Positions 27,025 through 35,582 of a stretch of 62,312 bases of DNA are shown here, one piece after another. The translations under genes and the position numbers were made by a program. Within the stretch, counting starts at the first letter, position 1, and each line of letters begins with the position of its first letter. The notes under the pieces are model-generated. The model made no database searches. It was not told where the DNA came from and worked only from the letters and a program-made list of their open reading frames with translations. This DNA comes from Candidatus Sumerlaeota bacterium (GTDB lineage Bacteria; Sumerlaeota; Sumerlaeia; Sumerlaeales; Sumerlaeaceae), in contig JADFCV010000003.1 in NCBI GenBank assembly GCA_017161655.1, positions 85,954-148,265 of the forward strand. Reading direction: 5' to 3'.

Positions 27025-28869
27025 ATGGAGAAACTTGGTTATTCGGAGTGGGTTGGTCCCTCCGTGCGCATTGGCATCCTTCAACATCAGCGTCAGATTC
27101 GTGTCTCGTTGAGAGGGCGCTATCGCATTGTCACCTCTTCAGGCGCTCGAGGGGACGAGCGGCTGCTTAATGCCACTGACTTCCGGTTTACACTCGCGGA
27201 AGCACGCCCCGCCGTGCTCGCTTATCGCCTGGTTCTCGCCAAGTCACCCAGGCGCGAAGTTGCTGAAGCTGCGCTCTCCCCTCACCCAGCGCTCGATCCC
27301 CTGGAGACGCTTCAGCTAGGTTTCGAGTTCGCACCTGGAATATCGAGCATTGAGTACTGGAGATGTTCGCGGCGCTATGCCACAGAGGAAGAGGCGACTA
27401 CCTTACAGGCGCGTCTGCCGAAGCGCGAGCGCATCTCGCTCATGACCGAATGTGTGACGCCCCCGACAGGCCAGGTCATTGTTCAGGTGGGTGATCTCAC
27501 ATTGCGTGCAGGGGAATGGGTGCGTTTCGAGCCGTGCGACCCAGAGAACGATCGCGCAGTTATTCACGATGTGATCGTTGGCGTGAGCTTTCACTGGAAG
27601 CACTATGAACGCCAGCGGTTCCGCGGCGTCGTGGAGGTGCGGGTTGATAACAAAGGTCTACTCACAGCGATCAATGAGCTACCGGCGGAAGCCTATCTCT
27701 TCTCTGTCAACTCCTCGGAAATGATGTCGGTGATGCCTGAGGAGCTTTTGAAAGCTCAAACAGTGGCTGCGCGCAATACGCTTTTTGCGACGATGGGCAA
27801 GCATCATTACGCGGATGCTTTCCATCTTTGTGCGGATGATCACTGTCAGTGCTACCGTGGGTCGTCCCGCGAAACAGTGGACTCACGTCGGGTCACTTTG
27901 GCAACATTGGGCGAGGTGCTCGTGCACGAGGGGCAAATTTGCGATTGCCGCTATTCAAAAATGTGCGGAGGCATCGTCGAGAGTTTCGACAGCGTGTGGA
28001 ACGAGGATCCGCGTGGCTATCTCGTGGCTAAGCCCGATGCTCCGTCGGGCTCTGATGTTGAGCAATTCTTTCCCGCTAACACAGAGGAGCGGGCAGCTGC
28101 GCTTATTGCAGCCAAACCAGATGTTTGGTGCAATACCACTGGCGATGATGTTCCCCCCTATCTGCGTTACTCCGCACCGTATTTTCGCTGGGAAGTTCGG
28201 CTTGAGCGCAAAGAACTCGAGCAGCGGCTGTCGAAATACCTCGGAGAGAACATTGGTCAACTCGAAGCACTTGAGCCGATTTCGCGCGGTGCATCGGGGC
28301 GCATTGAGTACCTGCGCGTGGTGGGAACACGTGGGTCGTGGGTTCTGGGCACTGTGGCGAAACAGTATTCCATCCGGGAAGCTTTGAGCCCATCTTTCCT
28401 TTATAGCTCGGCTTTCGTCGTAGATTATGAACGGAACGCTGACGGCAGTATTGCAGCGGTGATTCTTCGCGGTGCGGGGTGGGGACACGGCGCCGGCATG
28501 TGCCAGGTGGGCGCGACAATGATGGCTTATCGCGGAAAGAACTACCGCGAGATTTTGGAGCACTACTATCCGAACGCTGCACTCACCCCACTCGCTGCGT
28601 CACAACCAAGTGCGAATGAACTCCAAAAGGTCATTAATCGAGAGGAGTCGCGCGTTGGCGAACGTTGTTTCGAGTTCTATAACTGCTACGCTGTAGCCAC
28701 ATGTCCGGTGTACCTCCAGCAGATAGACCTCGAAGCCCAACCTGCATCGACGGTCAAACAATGGAAATTCGTCCAAACGCAGGCAGGTGTGCCCCTGGAC
28801 CTCGAGCAGGCAAAAGTTGCTTGCGAGTTTCTCTCATTCCACGGCGTGGAAGCCGAACCCAAGGAATGA
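27025..28869 (+). CDS. SpoIID/LytB-domain protein
   Basis: This 614-residue protein contains the SpoIID fold in its middle and C-terminal parts: ELLKAQTVAARNTLFA, the cysteine-rich CADDHCQCYRG, CRYSKMCGG, and the terminal GWGHGAGMCQVGA with a HYYPNA ending. Catalytic residues of lytic transglycosylase SpoIID cannot be assigned with certainty. SpoIID relatives cleave denuded glycan strands or enhance amidases outside the membrane. No signal peptide is present; the protein begins MEKLGYSEWVGPSVRIGIL after GAGGA at a good spacing. A C-terminal cysteine-containing tail extends about 80 residues beyond the fold. It sits 32 bases downstream of the acyltransferase-aminotransferase gene and 133 bases ahead of the HAD gene. 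Confidence 0.85.
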   Translation: MEKLGYSEWVGPSVRIGILQHQRQIRVSLRGRYRIVTSSGARGDERLLNATDFRFTLAEARPAVLAYRLVLAKSPRREVAEAALSPHPALDPLETLQLGFEFAPGISSIEYWRCSRRYATEEEATTLQARLPKRERISLMTECVTPPTGQVIVQVGDLTLRAGEWVRFEPCDPENDRAVIHDVIVGVSFHWKHYERQRFRGVVEVRVDNKGLLTAINELPAEAYLFSVNSSEMMSVMPEELLKAQTVAARNTLFATMGKHHYADAFHLCADDHCQCYRGSSRETVDSRRVTLATLGEVLVHEGQICDCRYSKMCGGIVESFDSVWNEDPRGYLVAKPDAPSGSDVEQFFPANTEERAAALIAAKPDVWCNTTGDDVPPYLRYSAPYFRWEVRLERKELEQRLSKYLGENIGQLEALEPISRGASGRIEYLRVVGTRGSWVLGTVAKQYSIREALSPSFLYSSAFVVDYERNADGSIAAVILRGAGWGHGAGMCQVGATMMAYRGKNYREILEHYYPNAALTPLAASQPSANELQKVINREESRVGERCFEFYNCYAVATCPVYLQQIDLEAQPASTVKQWKFVQTQAGVPLDLEQAKVACEFLSFHGVEAEPKE

Positions 28870-29002
28870 GGGACCTCTCGCTCCGCGAGCTTCTTTGAGT
28901 GATCAAGCGCCTACGTATGACCACGGCTCAGTCGTCTCTTGATGGCGGATAAGAGTGCCAGGCTCTCTCGCCCAACGATTATCGCAAAAACGGGAGAAAG
29001 AC

Positions 29003-29605
29003 GTGATCGAAATTCCCTCACATGTGCAAGGACTCGTGTTTGACTGCGATGGAACGATCGCCGATACGATGCCGTTGCATTACAAAGCATGGCTTGAAGT
29101 GCTTGGTCCGGATGCGGCGAAATTCCCTGAAGCGCTCTTTTACGAACTAGCGGGAATGCCCACACTGGATATCATTCATCTCCTCAACGAACGTCATGGT
29201 TGTCACCTGGATCCGGAAAAGACGCGGAAGCAAAAATCCGAAACGTTTCTCCGCATGCTTCCCGAGGTGAGGCCGATTGAGCCTGTGGTTCAGCTCATTC
29301 GCGAACATGCAGGCAAGATGCCCATGGCTGTGGCCACCAGCGGGACGCGGAGCTCGTGCTGCAAGACGCTGGACGCACTTGGCCTGCTGGACGTATTCCA
29401 GGCTATCGTGACAGCAGATGACGTGGAGCGTGGAAAACCAGCACCAGACTTATTTCTAACAGCCGCCAAGCGGCTTGGCGTGGAACCATCGGCCTGCCTG
29501 GCTTTCGAGGATGCCGACCTCGGCATTCAAGCGGCACGGGCCGCTGGCATGGAGGTGATCGACATCAGGCCACTCGTTGCGTCCGGCAAAGCATCCTCAG
29601 ATTGA
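29003..29605 (+). CDS. HAD-family hydrolase (beta-phosphoglucomutase-like)
   Basis: This 200-residue protein has HAD motif I FDCDGTIADT with the nucleophile aspartate, motif II TSGTRSS, motif III lysine in ERGKPAPDLF and motif IV FEDADLGIQAA. The cap domain and the motif set match the beta-phosphoglucomutase/sugar-phosphatase branch. The GTG at 29003 has GGGAG six bases ahead and places the first strand at the N-terminus; an upstream GTG at 28955 lacks such a site. The natural substrate, likely a phosphosugar, cannot be fixed. It converges on the molybdenum hydroxylase operon with 17 bases between stops. Confidence 0.87.
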   Translation: MIEIPSHVQGLVFDCDGTIADTMPLHYKAWLEVLGPDAAKFPEALFYELAGMPTLDIIHLLNERHGCHLDPEKTRKQKSETFLRMLPEVRPIEPVVQLIREHAGKMPMAVATSGTRSSCCKTLDALGLLDVFQAIVTADDVERGKPAPDLFLTAAKRLGVEPSACLAFEDADLGIQAARAAGMEVIDIRPLVASGKASSD

Positions 29606-29622
29606 TCACTCTATCCCTGGCG

Positions 29623-32010
29623 TCAGGAGTGCTCAGCTTTTCGTTTTGCTTCGAGAGCTTCGAGAACGCGCTCGGGAGTATAGGGCGCCTTTCGCAAACG
29701 TACGCCGACAGCATCATAGATAGCATTGGCGATTGCCGGCAGCGGGCCATTTGTGCTAATCTCTGAAACACTTTTTGCGCCGTAGGGCCCCGTCGGCTCA
29801 TGTGTGGGCACCAGGATCGTCTCGACCAAAGGCGTTTCCCCAGGCGTGAAGAGCTTGTAATAGTTGAAGGTGGGATTCAGCATCCGCCCATCGTCGTTAA
29901 ACAAGTATTCTTCCATGAGAGCCGCGCCAATGGAATTGAGTACAGCGCCTTCGGTCTGCCCCTCAGCGAGCTTTGGATTGATTGGCACGCCACAGTCCAC
30001 AGCTGCGACATATTTGACCACCCGAACGACACCCGTTTCGGTATCCACCTCAACCTCGCAAAAATGCGCGGCAAAGGGAGGAGGGGAAACATGCGATATA
30101 GCTGATGCGTGCCCCACGAGCTGTTGCTGATTACGAGAGTAAAGTGCGCGTCGCGCGAGAGCTTCGTAACTAATGGTCTTGCGCGGATTTCCGTGAACGT
30201 AGAAACATTTCTCGCCAACGTCGAGCTTTTCGGGCGACACGTCGAGAGCTTCTGCAGCAACCTGTCTCATATTCTCCAGCAGATCGACTGCAGCGCGGCG
30301 GGCTGCTTCGCCACTCAGGTATGTCGTGCTCGACGCATAAGCGCCCGTATCGAAAGGAGAATTGTCGGTATCGGCAACCGTGAGAATCACATCGCTGACG
30401 GGGATGTGAAGTGTTTCAGCAACAATTTGGGCCAGGATCGTGTCGGCGCCCGTGCCAAGGTCGGTGGCTCCACTGTACAGGTTCACAGAGCCATCGTCAT
30501 TAAGCTTCACAATGGCAGCCGCCATGTCGATTTCCGGGATTGAGGAGCCTTGCATAAGGATGACCATCCCCGCCCCTCGCTTGATGGGACCGGGCATGGA
30601 GGCGCCCTTCCCTCGGCGCTGTTTCCACCCGAAGCGTTCTGCGCCGAGACGTATGCACTCGGCCAGGCCGCACGAGGCGATCGTCATGTCGACGCCTTCA
30701 CGACCTTCCCCAAGAGCTCGGAAGATGGGATGGGTCTCGCCGGCTCGAATGTGGTTGCGCAGGCAGAACTCCACCGGATCCATACCAATAGCGCGGGCTG
30801 CTTCGTCGATAAGCTGGCCTAACGCCATCATTCCCTGGGTGGCACCGTAACCGCGGTAGGCACCTCCGACAGGGAGGTTCGTGTAAACCGTTTTTCCATC
30901 GAAGCGCACATTGGGGCAGCGCAGGAGTCCGAGGCATTTGCTGCCGACGTTAGTTAGCACCGTCAGGCCATGCGAACCATAGGCCCCTGTATTGAGAATG
31001 CCCCGGAAATCAATGGCTGTAACCTCACCATTTTTCTTCACACCCATTTTTGCCCACATGCGCATGGGATGGCGCGTCCGGGAACTCGTGAATTCTTGCG
31101 CCCGATTCAGCTCCATGAGAACCGGTCGGCCGGTCCGCAGCGTAAGCATCGCACAGACGTCCTCGAGGAGGATTTCCTGCTTGCCACCGAAGCCACCGCC
31201 AAGCCGCGGCTTGATCACACGAATTTGGCGTACAGGAATTCCCAGGGTCTGGGCCACAATACGGCGGCAGTGGAAGGGAACTTGTGTCGAGGTGCGAATG
31301 ACGAGACGACCGTCGGGGTCAAGATACGTCAGGGTGACGTGCGGTTCGATGGGAGCGTGAGCATAGTAGTGGGTTTCAAACTCGCCCTCCACCACGACAT
31401 CTGCCTCAGCCAAACCTTTCTCAATATCACCAACGTCGGCTTTGGCCCAAGCAGCCAGGTTACGCTTTGGATCAAAGGGGAGGAAACTCGTGATGTCGGG
31501 TTCATCGTGGATGATGGGAGCTCCCGGCTTGAGCGCTTCTTCGAAATCGAAGACAGCAGGCAGGGGCTCGTACTCCACGCGGATGAGTTTGAGAGCCTGA
31601 AGAGCAATGTCGCGTGTTTCTGCCGCCACAGCCGCCACGCGGTCGCCGACATAACGCACCTTGTTGTCAAACATGAAGGTGTCCCATGGTGATGGCTCAG
31701 GAAACCCTTGACCAGCCGTGGTGTGCGCGATGCGGGGCACATTGCCATGATGCAAGATGGCACGAACACCGGGGAGTTTCTCTGCTTCGCTTGTGTCAAT
31801 GGATTTTATCTTCGCATGAGCGTGCGGTGAAAGCAGAAGCATCCCCACAAGGCAATGGGGGGGAATTTCGTCGGCCGTGAATTTCGCCCGTCCGGTTGCG
31901 AGAGATAACCCATCCACTTTCGGGACGGGCTTGCCGACCACACGCGTTTCACGAGCGGCGTTCGGCTCCGGCCTCGCCGATGTCTTCTTTGTTCCTGCTG
32001 TTTTTGTCAT
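29623..32010 (-). CDS. Molybdenum hydroxylase, molybdopterin-binding large subunit (xanthine dehydrogenase family)
   Basis: The 795-residue protein is the catalytic subunit of a CoxL/XdhA-type hydroxylase. It starts with the conserved KPVPKVDGLSLATGRAKFTAD and has the cofactor-contact regions PRLGGGFGGKQE, GGAYRGYGA and DLGTGADT. The active-site glutamate is in YGAKSVSEISTNG near the C-terminus, as expected for the family. Such enzymes hydroxylate N-heterocycles, aldehydes or purines with water as the oxygen donor. It lacks the AYRCSFR loop of aerobic CO dehydrogenase. It is the last gene after the FAD and 2Fe-2S genes, typical order for this family. The actual substrate is unknown. Confidence 0.92.
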   Translation of the reverse strand: MTKTAGTKKTSARPEPNAARETRVVGKPVPKVDGLSLATGRAKFTADEIPPHCLVGMLLLSPHAHAKIKSIDTSEAEKLPGVRAILHHGNVPRIAHTTAGQGFPEPSPWDTFMFDNKVRYVGDRVAAVAAETRDIALQALKLIRVEYEPLPAVFDFEEALKPGAPIIHDEPDITSFLPFDPKRNLAAWAKADVGDIEKGLAEADVVVEGEFETHYYAHAPIEPHVTLTYLDPDGRLVIRTSTQVPFHCRRIVAQTLGIPVRQIRVIKPRLGGGFGGKQEILLEDVCAMLTLRTGRPVLMELNRAQEFTSSRTRHPMRMWAKMGVKKNGEVTAIDFRGILNTGAYGSHGLTVLTNVGSKCLGLLRCPNVRFDGKTVYTNLPVGGAYRGYGATQGMMALGQLIDEAARAIGMDPVEFCLRNHIRAGETHPIFRALGEGREGVDMTIASCGLAECIRLGAERFGWKQRRGKGASMPGPIKRGAGMVILMQGSSIPEIDMAAAIVKLNDDGSVNLYSGATDLGTGADTILAQIVAETLHIPVSDVILTVADTDNSPFDTGAYASSTTYLSGEAARRAAVDLLENMRQVAAEALDVSPEKLDVGEKCFYVHGNPRKTISYEALARRALYSRNQQQLVGHASAISHVSPPPFAAHFCEVEVDTETGVVRVVKYVAAVDCGVPINPKLAEGQTEGAVLNSIGAALMEEYLFNDDGRMLNPTFNYYKLFTPGETPLVETILVPTHEPTGPYGAKSVSEISTNGPLPAIANAIYDAVGVRLRKAPYTPERVLEALEAKRKAEHS

Positions 32011-32086
32011 AGCACCACGTTCCTTGCTTCAGGTTTCTCGTTGTTTGCTGCGTATGCCACTCGCACATCTGGCACACCATCAGGTC

Positions 32087-32590
32087 TCAGGGTCTGTGCG
32101 GGCGCCGAGTGCTTTTGCCGTTGCCCGATGCTTTTGCTAATTTGTGCTCGGCAATGCGCACGGCGTCGAAGATCTTTGCGTAGCCAGTGCAGCGACACAG
32201 ATTCCCGGAAAGTGCTTCGCGCACGCGTTCCAGGGAAGGATGAGGCTCGTTGTCGAGCAAGGCTTTGGTTGAGATGATCATGCCAGGAGTGCAGAATCCA
32301 CACTGCACAGCGCCGGCTTCGACAAACGCTTCCTGAATCGGATGCGGATTGCGAACATCTCCAAGCCCCTCAATGGTCGTGATCTCCGCCCCTTCGACCT
32401 TGGCCGCGAGGAGCAAACATGAGTTCATCGGTTTGCCATTGACGAGCACCATGCACGACCCGCAATGACCTTCTCGGCATCCCATCTTTGTTCCTGTGAG
32501 GCCAAGCTGACGCAACACATCGCCCAGCACAGCTCCTGGGGCAATTTCCAGTTCCCGAGCCTCGCCATTGATGCGAACATGAAGTTTCAT
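32087..32590 (-). CDS. Molybdenum hydroxylase, 2Fe-2S subunit
   Basis: This 167-residue protein carries both [2Fe-2S] clusters of the enzyme: the plant-type ferredoxin motif GCREGHCGSCMVLVNG with the fourth cysteine in MNSCLLLA, and the alpha-helical domain with QCGFCTPGMI and CRCTGYAKI. It carries electrons from the molybdenum centre to the FAD subunit. I chose the ATG at 32590, which begins the first strand; an upstream TTG would add four residues. Gene order is FAD, 2Fe-2S, Mo, all minus strand with small gaps (24 and 76 bases). Confidence 0.93.
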   Translation of the reverse strand: MKLHVRINGEARELEIAPGAVLGDVLRQLGLTGTKMGCREGHCGSCMVLVNGKPMNSCLLLAAKVEGAEITTIEGLGDVRNPHPIQEAFVEAGAVQCGFCTPGMIISTKALLDNEPHPSLERVREALSGNLCRCTGYAKIFDAVRIAEHKLAKASGNGKSTRRPHRP

Positions 32591-32614
32591 AGGATTTTCC
32601 AACCTTTGAAAATG

Positions 32615-33472
32615 CTAACTTATCGTTTGTTTATCAGCAGCTTTGAGAAGCGCGCGCTGGACCATCACTCGTAGCACACGCCGACGATAATCGGCGGAGG
32701 CGCGAAAATCACCGCGCAACTTTACGTGATGTGAAGCGATTTGACCTGCCTCCATGGCTGTGTTAAGGTCCACTGTTTTGCCTTCCAGAAACTCTTCTGC
32801 CTCGCGCACACGAGTCGGAAGACTTGTGCAGGCGGCCACCACCACGCGCGGGTCACTCATTTTTCCGCGCTGGTCCACATAGGAAACGACCACGTGGATG
32901 AGTGCGTAATCGTTGGAAGTCTTGGCCATTTTCTCGAATGCGGCACGACGGGATGGCTTTAGCGGAATAGTCACATCCGTCACGAGCTCGCCCTTTTCCA
33001 TCAGACGCATGGGCGGCTGGGCAAAGAATTCCGTGGCCTTGAGCGTGCGTCGATGTTCGGAGGTTCGGAGGTGAATCTTCGCATCAAGTGCAAGCAGCAA
33101 AGGGGGCAATGTCGCCCAGTAATAGCACTGAACGATGTTGCCTCCCACCGTGATCAACCGGCGAATAGGTTCCGAAGCTGCAGTACGCAGAGCCGTCGGG
33201 AGAAGCCCCGATGCCACTTTCGTGGCCGCTGGAGAGTGAATGATATCGTCCAGCGTGGCCATCGCCCCGAGGCAAAGCTCATCCTTTGTACTTGCGATTT
33301 CATTGAGTCCCACATTCTGGAGATCTATGGCGCGTACGCGACGGGGAGCCCCAGAGAGAACTATGCTCACTCCGCCGGCGACAGCGATGTTCTTGCCTGG
33401 ATCTTCTGCAAGGAGAGCCAGGGCTTCCTTCAGAGAGTCCGGGCGCAGGTATTCGGTAATTGTGACGGGCAT
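32615..33472 (-). CDS. Molybdenum hydroxylase, FAD-binding subunit
   Basis: The 285-residue protein has the FAD pyrophosphate-binding loops AVAGGVSIVLSG and TVGGNIVQ of the CoxM/XdhB family, and a C-terminal FAD-linked domain. It passes electrons from the iron-sulfur subunit to NAD+ or another acceptor. The second loop is followed by CYYWATLPP rather than the common N-x-x-P-A-S-D-x-x-P, so the flavin site is divergent. The ATG at 33472 begins MPVTITEYLRP; an in-frame extension upstream of it lacks family character. It is the first gene of the three-subunit operon and lies about 130 bases downstream of a terminator that ends the LeuCD operon. Confidence 0.9.
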   Translation of the reverse strand: MPVTITEYLRPDSLKEALALLAEDPGKNIAVAGGVSIVLSGAPRRVRAIDLQNVGLNEIASTKDELCLGAMATLDDIIHSPAATKVASGLLPTALRTAASEPIRRLITVGGNIVQCYYWATLPPLLLALDAKIHLRTSEHRRTLKATEFFAQPPMRLMEKGELVTDVTIPLKPSRRAAFEKMAKTSNDYALIHVVVSYVDQRGKMSDPRVVVAACTSLPTRVREAEEFLEGKTVDLNTAMEAGQIASHHVKLRGDFRASADYRRRVLRVMVQRALLKAADKQTIS

Positions 33473-33603
33473 TTTGGTTCGTCCCAGTGTTGATCGCTGT
33501 TTAGAAATCCTTGAATAGGATATGCAACCAAGGGGTGCCCTTGTGCGCAAGAGAAAACGCACGGGACAGAGAGTCGTTGGTGTGCGAAAGATGAAATCCT
33601 GAG

Positions 33604-33646
33604 GGCAAAAAAGCAATAAGGCGCCGCCCCATCGGGAACGGCGCCT
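33604..33646 (-). terminator. Rho-independent terminator after the LeuC/LeuD operon
   Basis: An 8-bp stem (33619-33626 with 33639-33646, AGGCGCCG type) is followed on the minus strand by TTATTGCTTTTTTG. It lies 66 bases past the LeuD-like stop and separates that operon from the molybdenum hydroxylase genes. Confidence 0.8.
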
Positions 33647-33711
33647 CACCTTGCCGCAGGTGTTTCACAAGCCACACACAGGTACTTTTCCGTCCGCCTG
33701 AGCGGCCCACA

Positions 33712-34215
33712 TCATGCCGCTACGCCGCGCTCCTGCATGAGCTTCTTCCGAGCATAGGGAATCAAACCACCGGCTTCAATAATGGCCTGACGAGCTGGAG
33801 CATGTGGAATCACAGAAAAGGTCTTTCCTGTAGATTTATTAACAATTTTGTCCGGAAATATCTCCAGTTCGTCCCCAACTTCCGCTTCGATTTCGGGGCA
33901 TATCACCGTCTGGAGTCCGAGGTTCACGGCGTTTTGCAGGAATATGCGGGCAATACTCTTCGCCACAACCACAAGTCCCCATCCTTTCAGACACGATGCC
34001 GCCTGTTCGCGTGAGGACCCGCAGCCAAAGTTGCTTCCGGCCACAATAACCGAACCGGCTTCGATTTCGCCTTTGTTGAGGCGTTCGTTAAACTCTTTGT
34101 GGTCCGCAAAGCAGTACTGGGGCGTCTCTGTCGGCAAGACTGTGGCCATATAGCGGCCAGGGTAAATGGCATCCGTTGAAACATCATCGCCAACCTTAAA
34201 CACGACCTTTGCCAT
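33712..34215 (-). CDS. LeuD-type hydro-lyase small subunit
   Basis: This 167-residue protein is the swivelling small subunit of an aconitase-superfamily hydro-lyase: VSTDAIYPGRY, SNFGCGSSREQA and RIFLQNAVNLGLQ. It pairs with the adjacent LeuC-type large subunit (two bases between the genes). In characterised enzymes of this clade, the residues after the N-terminal Tyr decide substrate, with YLR in isopropylmalate isomerase and YLV or YLR-type loops in homoaconitase. Here the segment is Y22-M-A-T25, without that arginine, which argues against isopropylmalate as the substrate. AGGAG lies ahead of the ATG at 34215. Confidence 0.88.
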   Translation of the reverse strand: MAKVVFKVGDDVSTDAIYPGRYMATVLPTETPQYCFADHKEFNERLNKGEIEAGSVIVAGSNFGCGSSREQAASCLKGWGLVVVAKSIARIFLQNAVNLGLQTVICPEIEAEVGDELEIFPDKIVNKSTGKTFSVIPHAPARQAIIEAGGLIPYARKKLMQERGVAA

Positions 34216-34217
34216 GA

Positions 34218-35510
34218 TTAATAGGCTCCTTTCCGTGGATCGGTGATCACGCCCGTAAGTGCACTCACCGCTGCCGTCGCCGGCGAGCACAAATAGACTT
34301 CTGCATTGGGATTCCCCATGCGCCCTTTGAAATTCCGATTTGTGGTAGAGAGCGCCACTTCGCCATCAGCGAGCGCCCCCTGATGCACGCCCAGACAGCA
34401 CCCACAGCCCGAATTCATAACCACGGCACCAGCATCCATCAGGTCCTTGACGTAACCAGCTTCTAGGGCCTGACGATAAATGCGTCCGGAGGCCGGGAAA
34501 ACCAGCATGCGCGTGTTGCGGGCAACCTTTTTGCCTTTCAAGATGCTTGCCGCAATCGCAATGTCGTCGAGTCGGCCATTGGTGCACGAGCCGATGACGA
34601 TCTGATCAATCTTGCGCCCTTCAACCTCACTCACCGGCTTCACGTTGTCCACGGTGTGCGGACACGCCACCTGTGGTTCGAGCTTGGACACATCAATCGT
34701 GACCGTTTTCTCGTACTCAGCATCGGGATCTGGGGCAATCATTTCGATCTCGTCCGTCACGCCAGCTTCTTCGCGCAGATAGCGGAGTGTTTCTTCGTCT
34801 GGCGGGAAAAGACCAGACGTGGCTCCTGCCTCAACCGACATGTTCGAGAGTACCAGACGACCGCTCGTGGACATGTTCTTCACTGCGGAGCCATGGAATT
34901 CGAAAACTCGGAAATTCCCGCCTTGTGCCGTAAGCTTGCCGATAATGTAGAGAATGATGTCTTTCGGCGCGACCATGGCTGGCAGTTCGCCTTCGATCAC
35001 AATCTTGATCGTAGGAGGCACCTCGACGTTGAGCACACGACCAAGCGCCCACACCGCGGCCATTTCGGTGGCGCCAATGCCCCACGCCACAGCGCCGAGC
35101 GCTCCGTGGGTTGTTGTGTGCGAATCCGTGCCGACAACGATCATCCCCGGTCGCACATAGCCATTCTCGGGAAGAATCTGATGACAAATGCCGCCTTCAT
35201 CGCCTCGGATCTCGTGGAACTTCGTAATGCCCTGCTGAGCAACGAACTCGCGGATTTTCTTCTGGTTGTTCGCGGTTTTTGCGCTTTCGGCCGGAACACG
35301 GTGATCGAAAATGATCGCAATACGTGATGGATCCCAAACACGCAGCTCGAGACCGGTGTCTTTGAAGATCTCTTTGAATTGATTAATGACAAGGGCCGCG
35401 TTTTCGTGCGACATGGCGAGACCCACATTCGGCTCGAGCACGTCGCCGGGCTTGACGCTGACACGTTGTACGGACTTCGCGAAAATCTTTTCTGCTAATG
35501 TTGCTCCCAT
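34218..35510 (-). CDS. LeuC/aconitase-type hydro-lyase large subunit
   Basis: The 430-residue protein binds the catalytic [4Fe-4S] cluster via IGSCTNGRLDD and NSGCGCCLGVHQG and has the family motif VVGTDSHTTTHGALG. Aconitase-superfamily members reversibly remove and add water on hydroxy-di/tricarboxylates. The neighbours are an isocitrate-dehydrogenase-like enzyme and an isocitrate-lyase-family protein, not leuA or leuB, so a citrate, methylcitrate, homocitrate or dimethylmalate-type substrate is more plausible than isopropylmalate. The ATG at 35510 begins GATLAEKIFAKS. A strong hairpin precedes it in the intergenic space. Confidence 0.9.
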   Translation of the reverse strand: MGATLAEKIFAKSVQRVSVKPGDVLEPNVGLAMSHENAALVINQFKEIFKDTGLELRVWDPSRIAIIFDHRVPAESAKTANNQKKIREFVAQQGITKFHEIRGDEGGICHQILPENGYVRPGMIVVGTDSHTTTHGALGAVAWGIGATEMAAVWALGRVLNVEVPPTIKIVIEGELPAMVAPKDIILYIIGKLTAQGGNFRVFEFHGSAVKNMSTSGRLVLSNMSVEAGATSGLFPPDEETLRYLREEAGVTDEIEMIAPDPDAEYEKTVTIDVSKLEPQVACPHTVDNVKPVSEVEGRKIDQIVIGSCTNGRLDDIAIAASILKGKKVARNTRMLVFPASGRIYRQALEAGYVKDLMDAGAVVMNSGCGCCLGVHQGALADGEVALSTTNRNFKGRMGNPNAEVYLCSPATAAVSALTGVITDPRKGAY

Positions 35511-35534
35511 AGATGTACCCTACCTTTCTGCTTC

Positions 35535-35573
35535 TGTCCGGCGAGGGGCATTGATGGCGCCCCTCGCCGGACA
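35535..35573 (-). other. Strong intercistronic hairpin between the lyase and LeuC-type genes
   Basis: A perfect 15-bp stem (35535-35549 with 35559-35573) with a nine-base loop sits 10 bases past the lyase stop. No T tract follows on the minus strand, so it is more likely an mRNA processing or stability element, or an attenuator, than a simple terminator. Confidence 0.75.
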
Positions 35574-35582
35574 TGAAATAGG

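Noticed and set aside
30970..31692. A 240-codon open frame opposite the molybdenum hydroxylase large subunit
   Set aside because: Antisense shadow with no recognisable motif.
34656..35327. A 223-codon open frame on the plus strand within the LeuC-type gene
   Set aside because: Antisense to a strongly conserved gene; long only because of codon usage.
33712..35510. Naming the LeuC/LeuD pair as leucine biosynthesis enzymes
   Set aside because: No leuA or leuB, a non-standard specificity loop, and lyase and isocitrate-dehydrogenase-like neighbours argue for another substrate.
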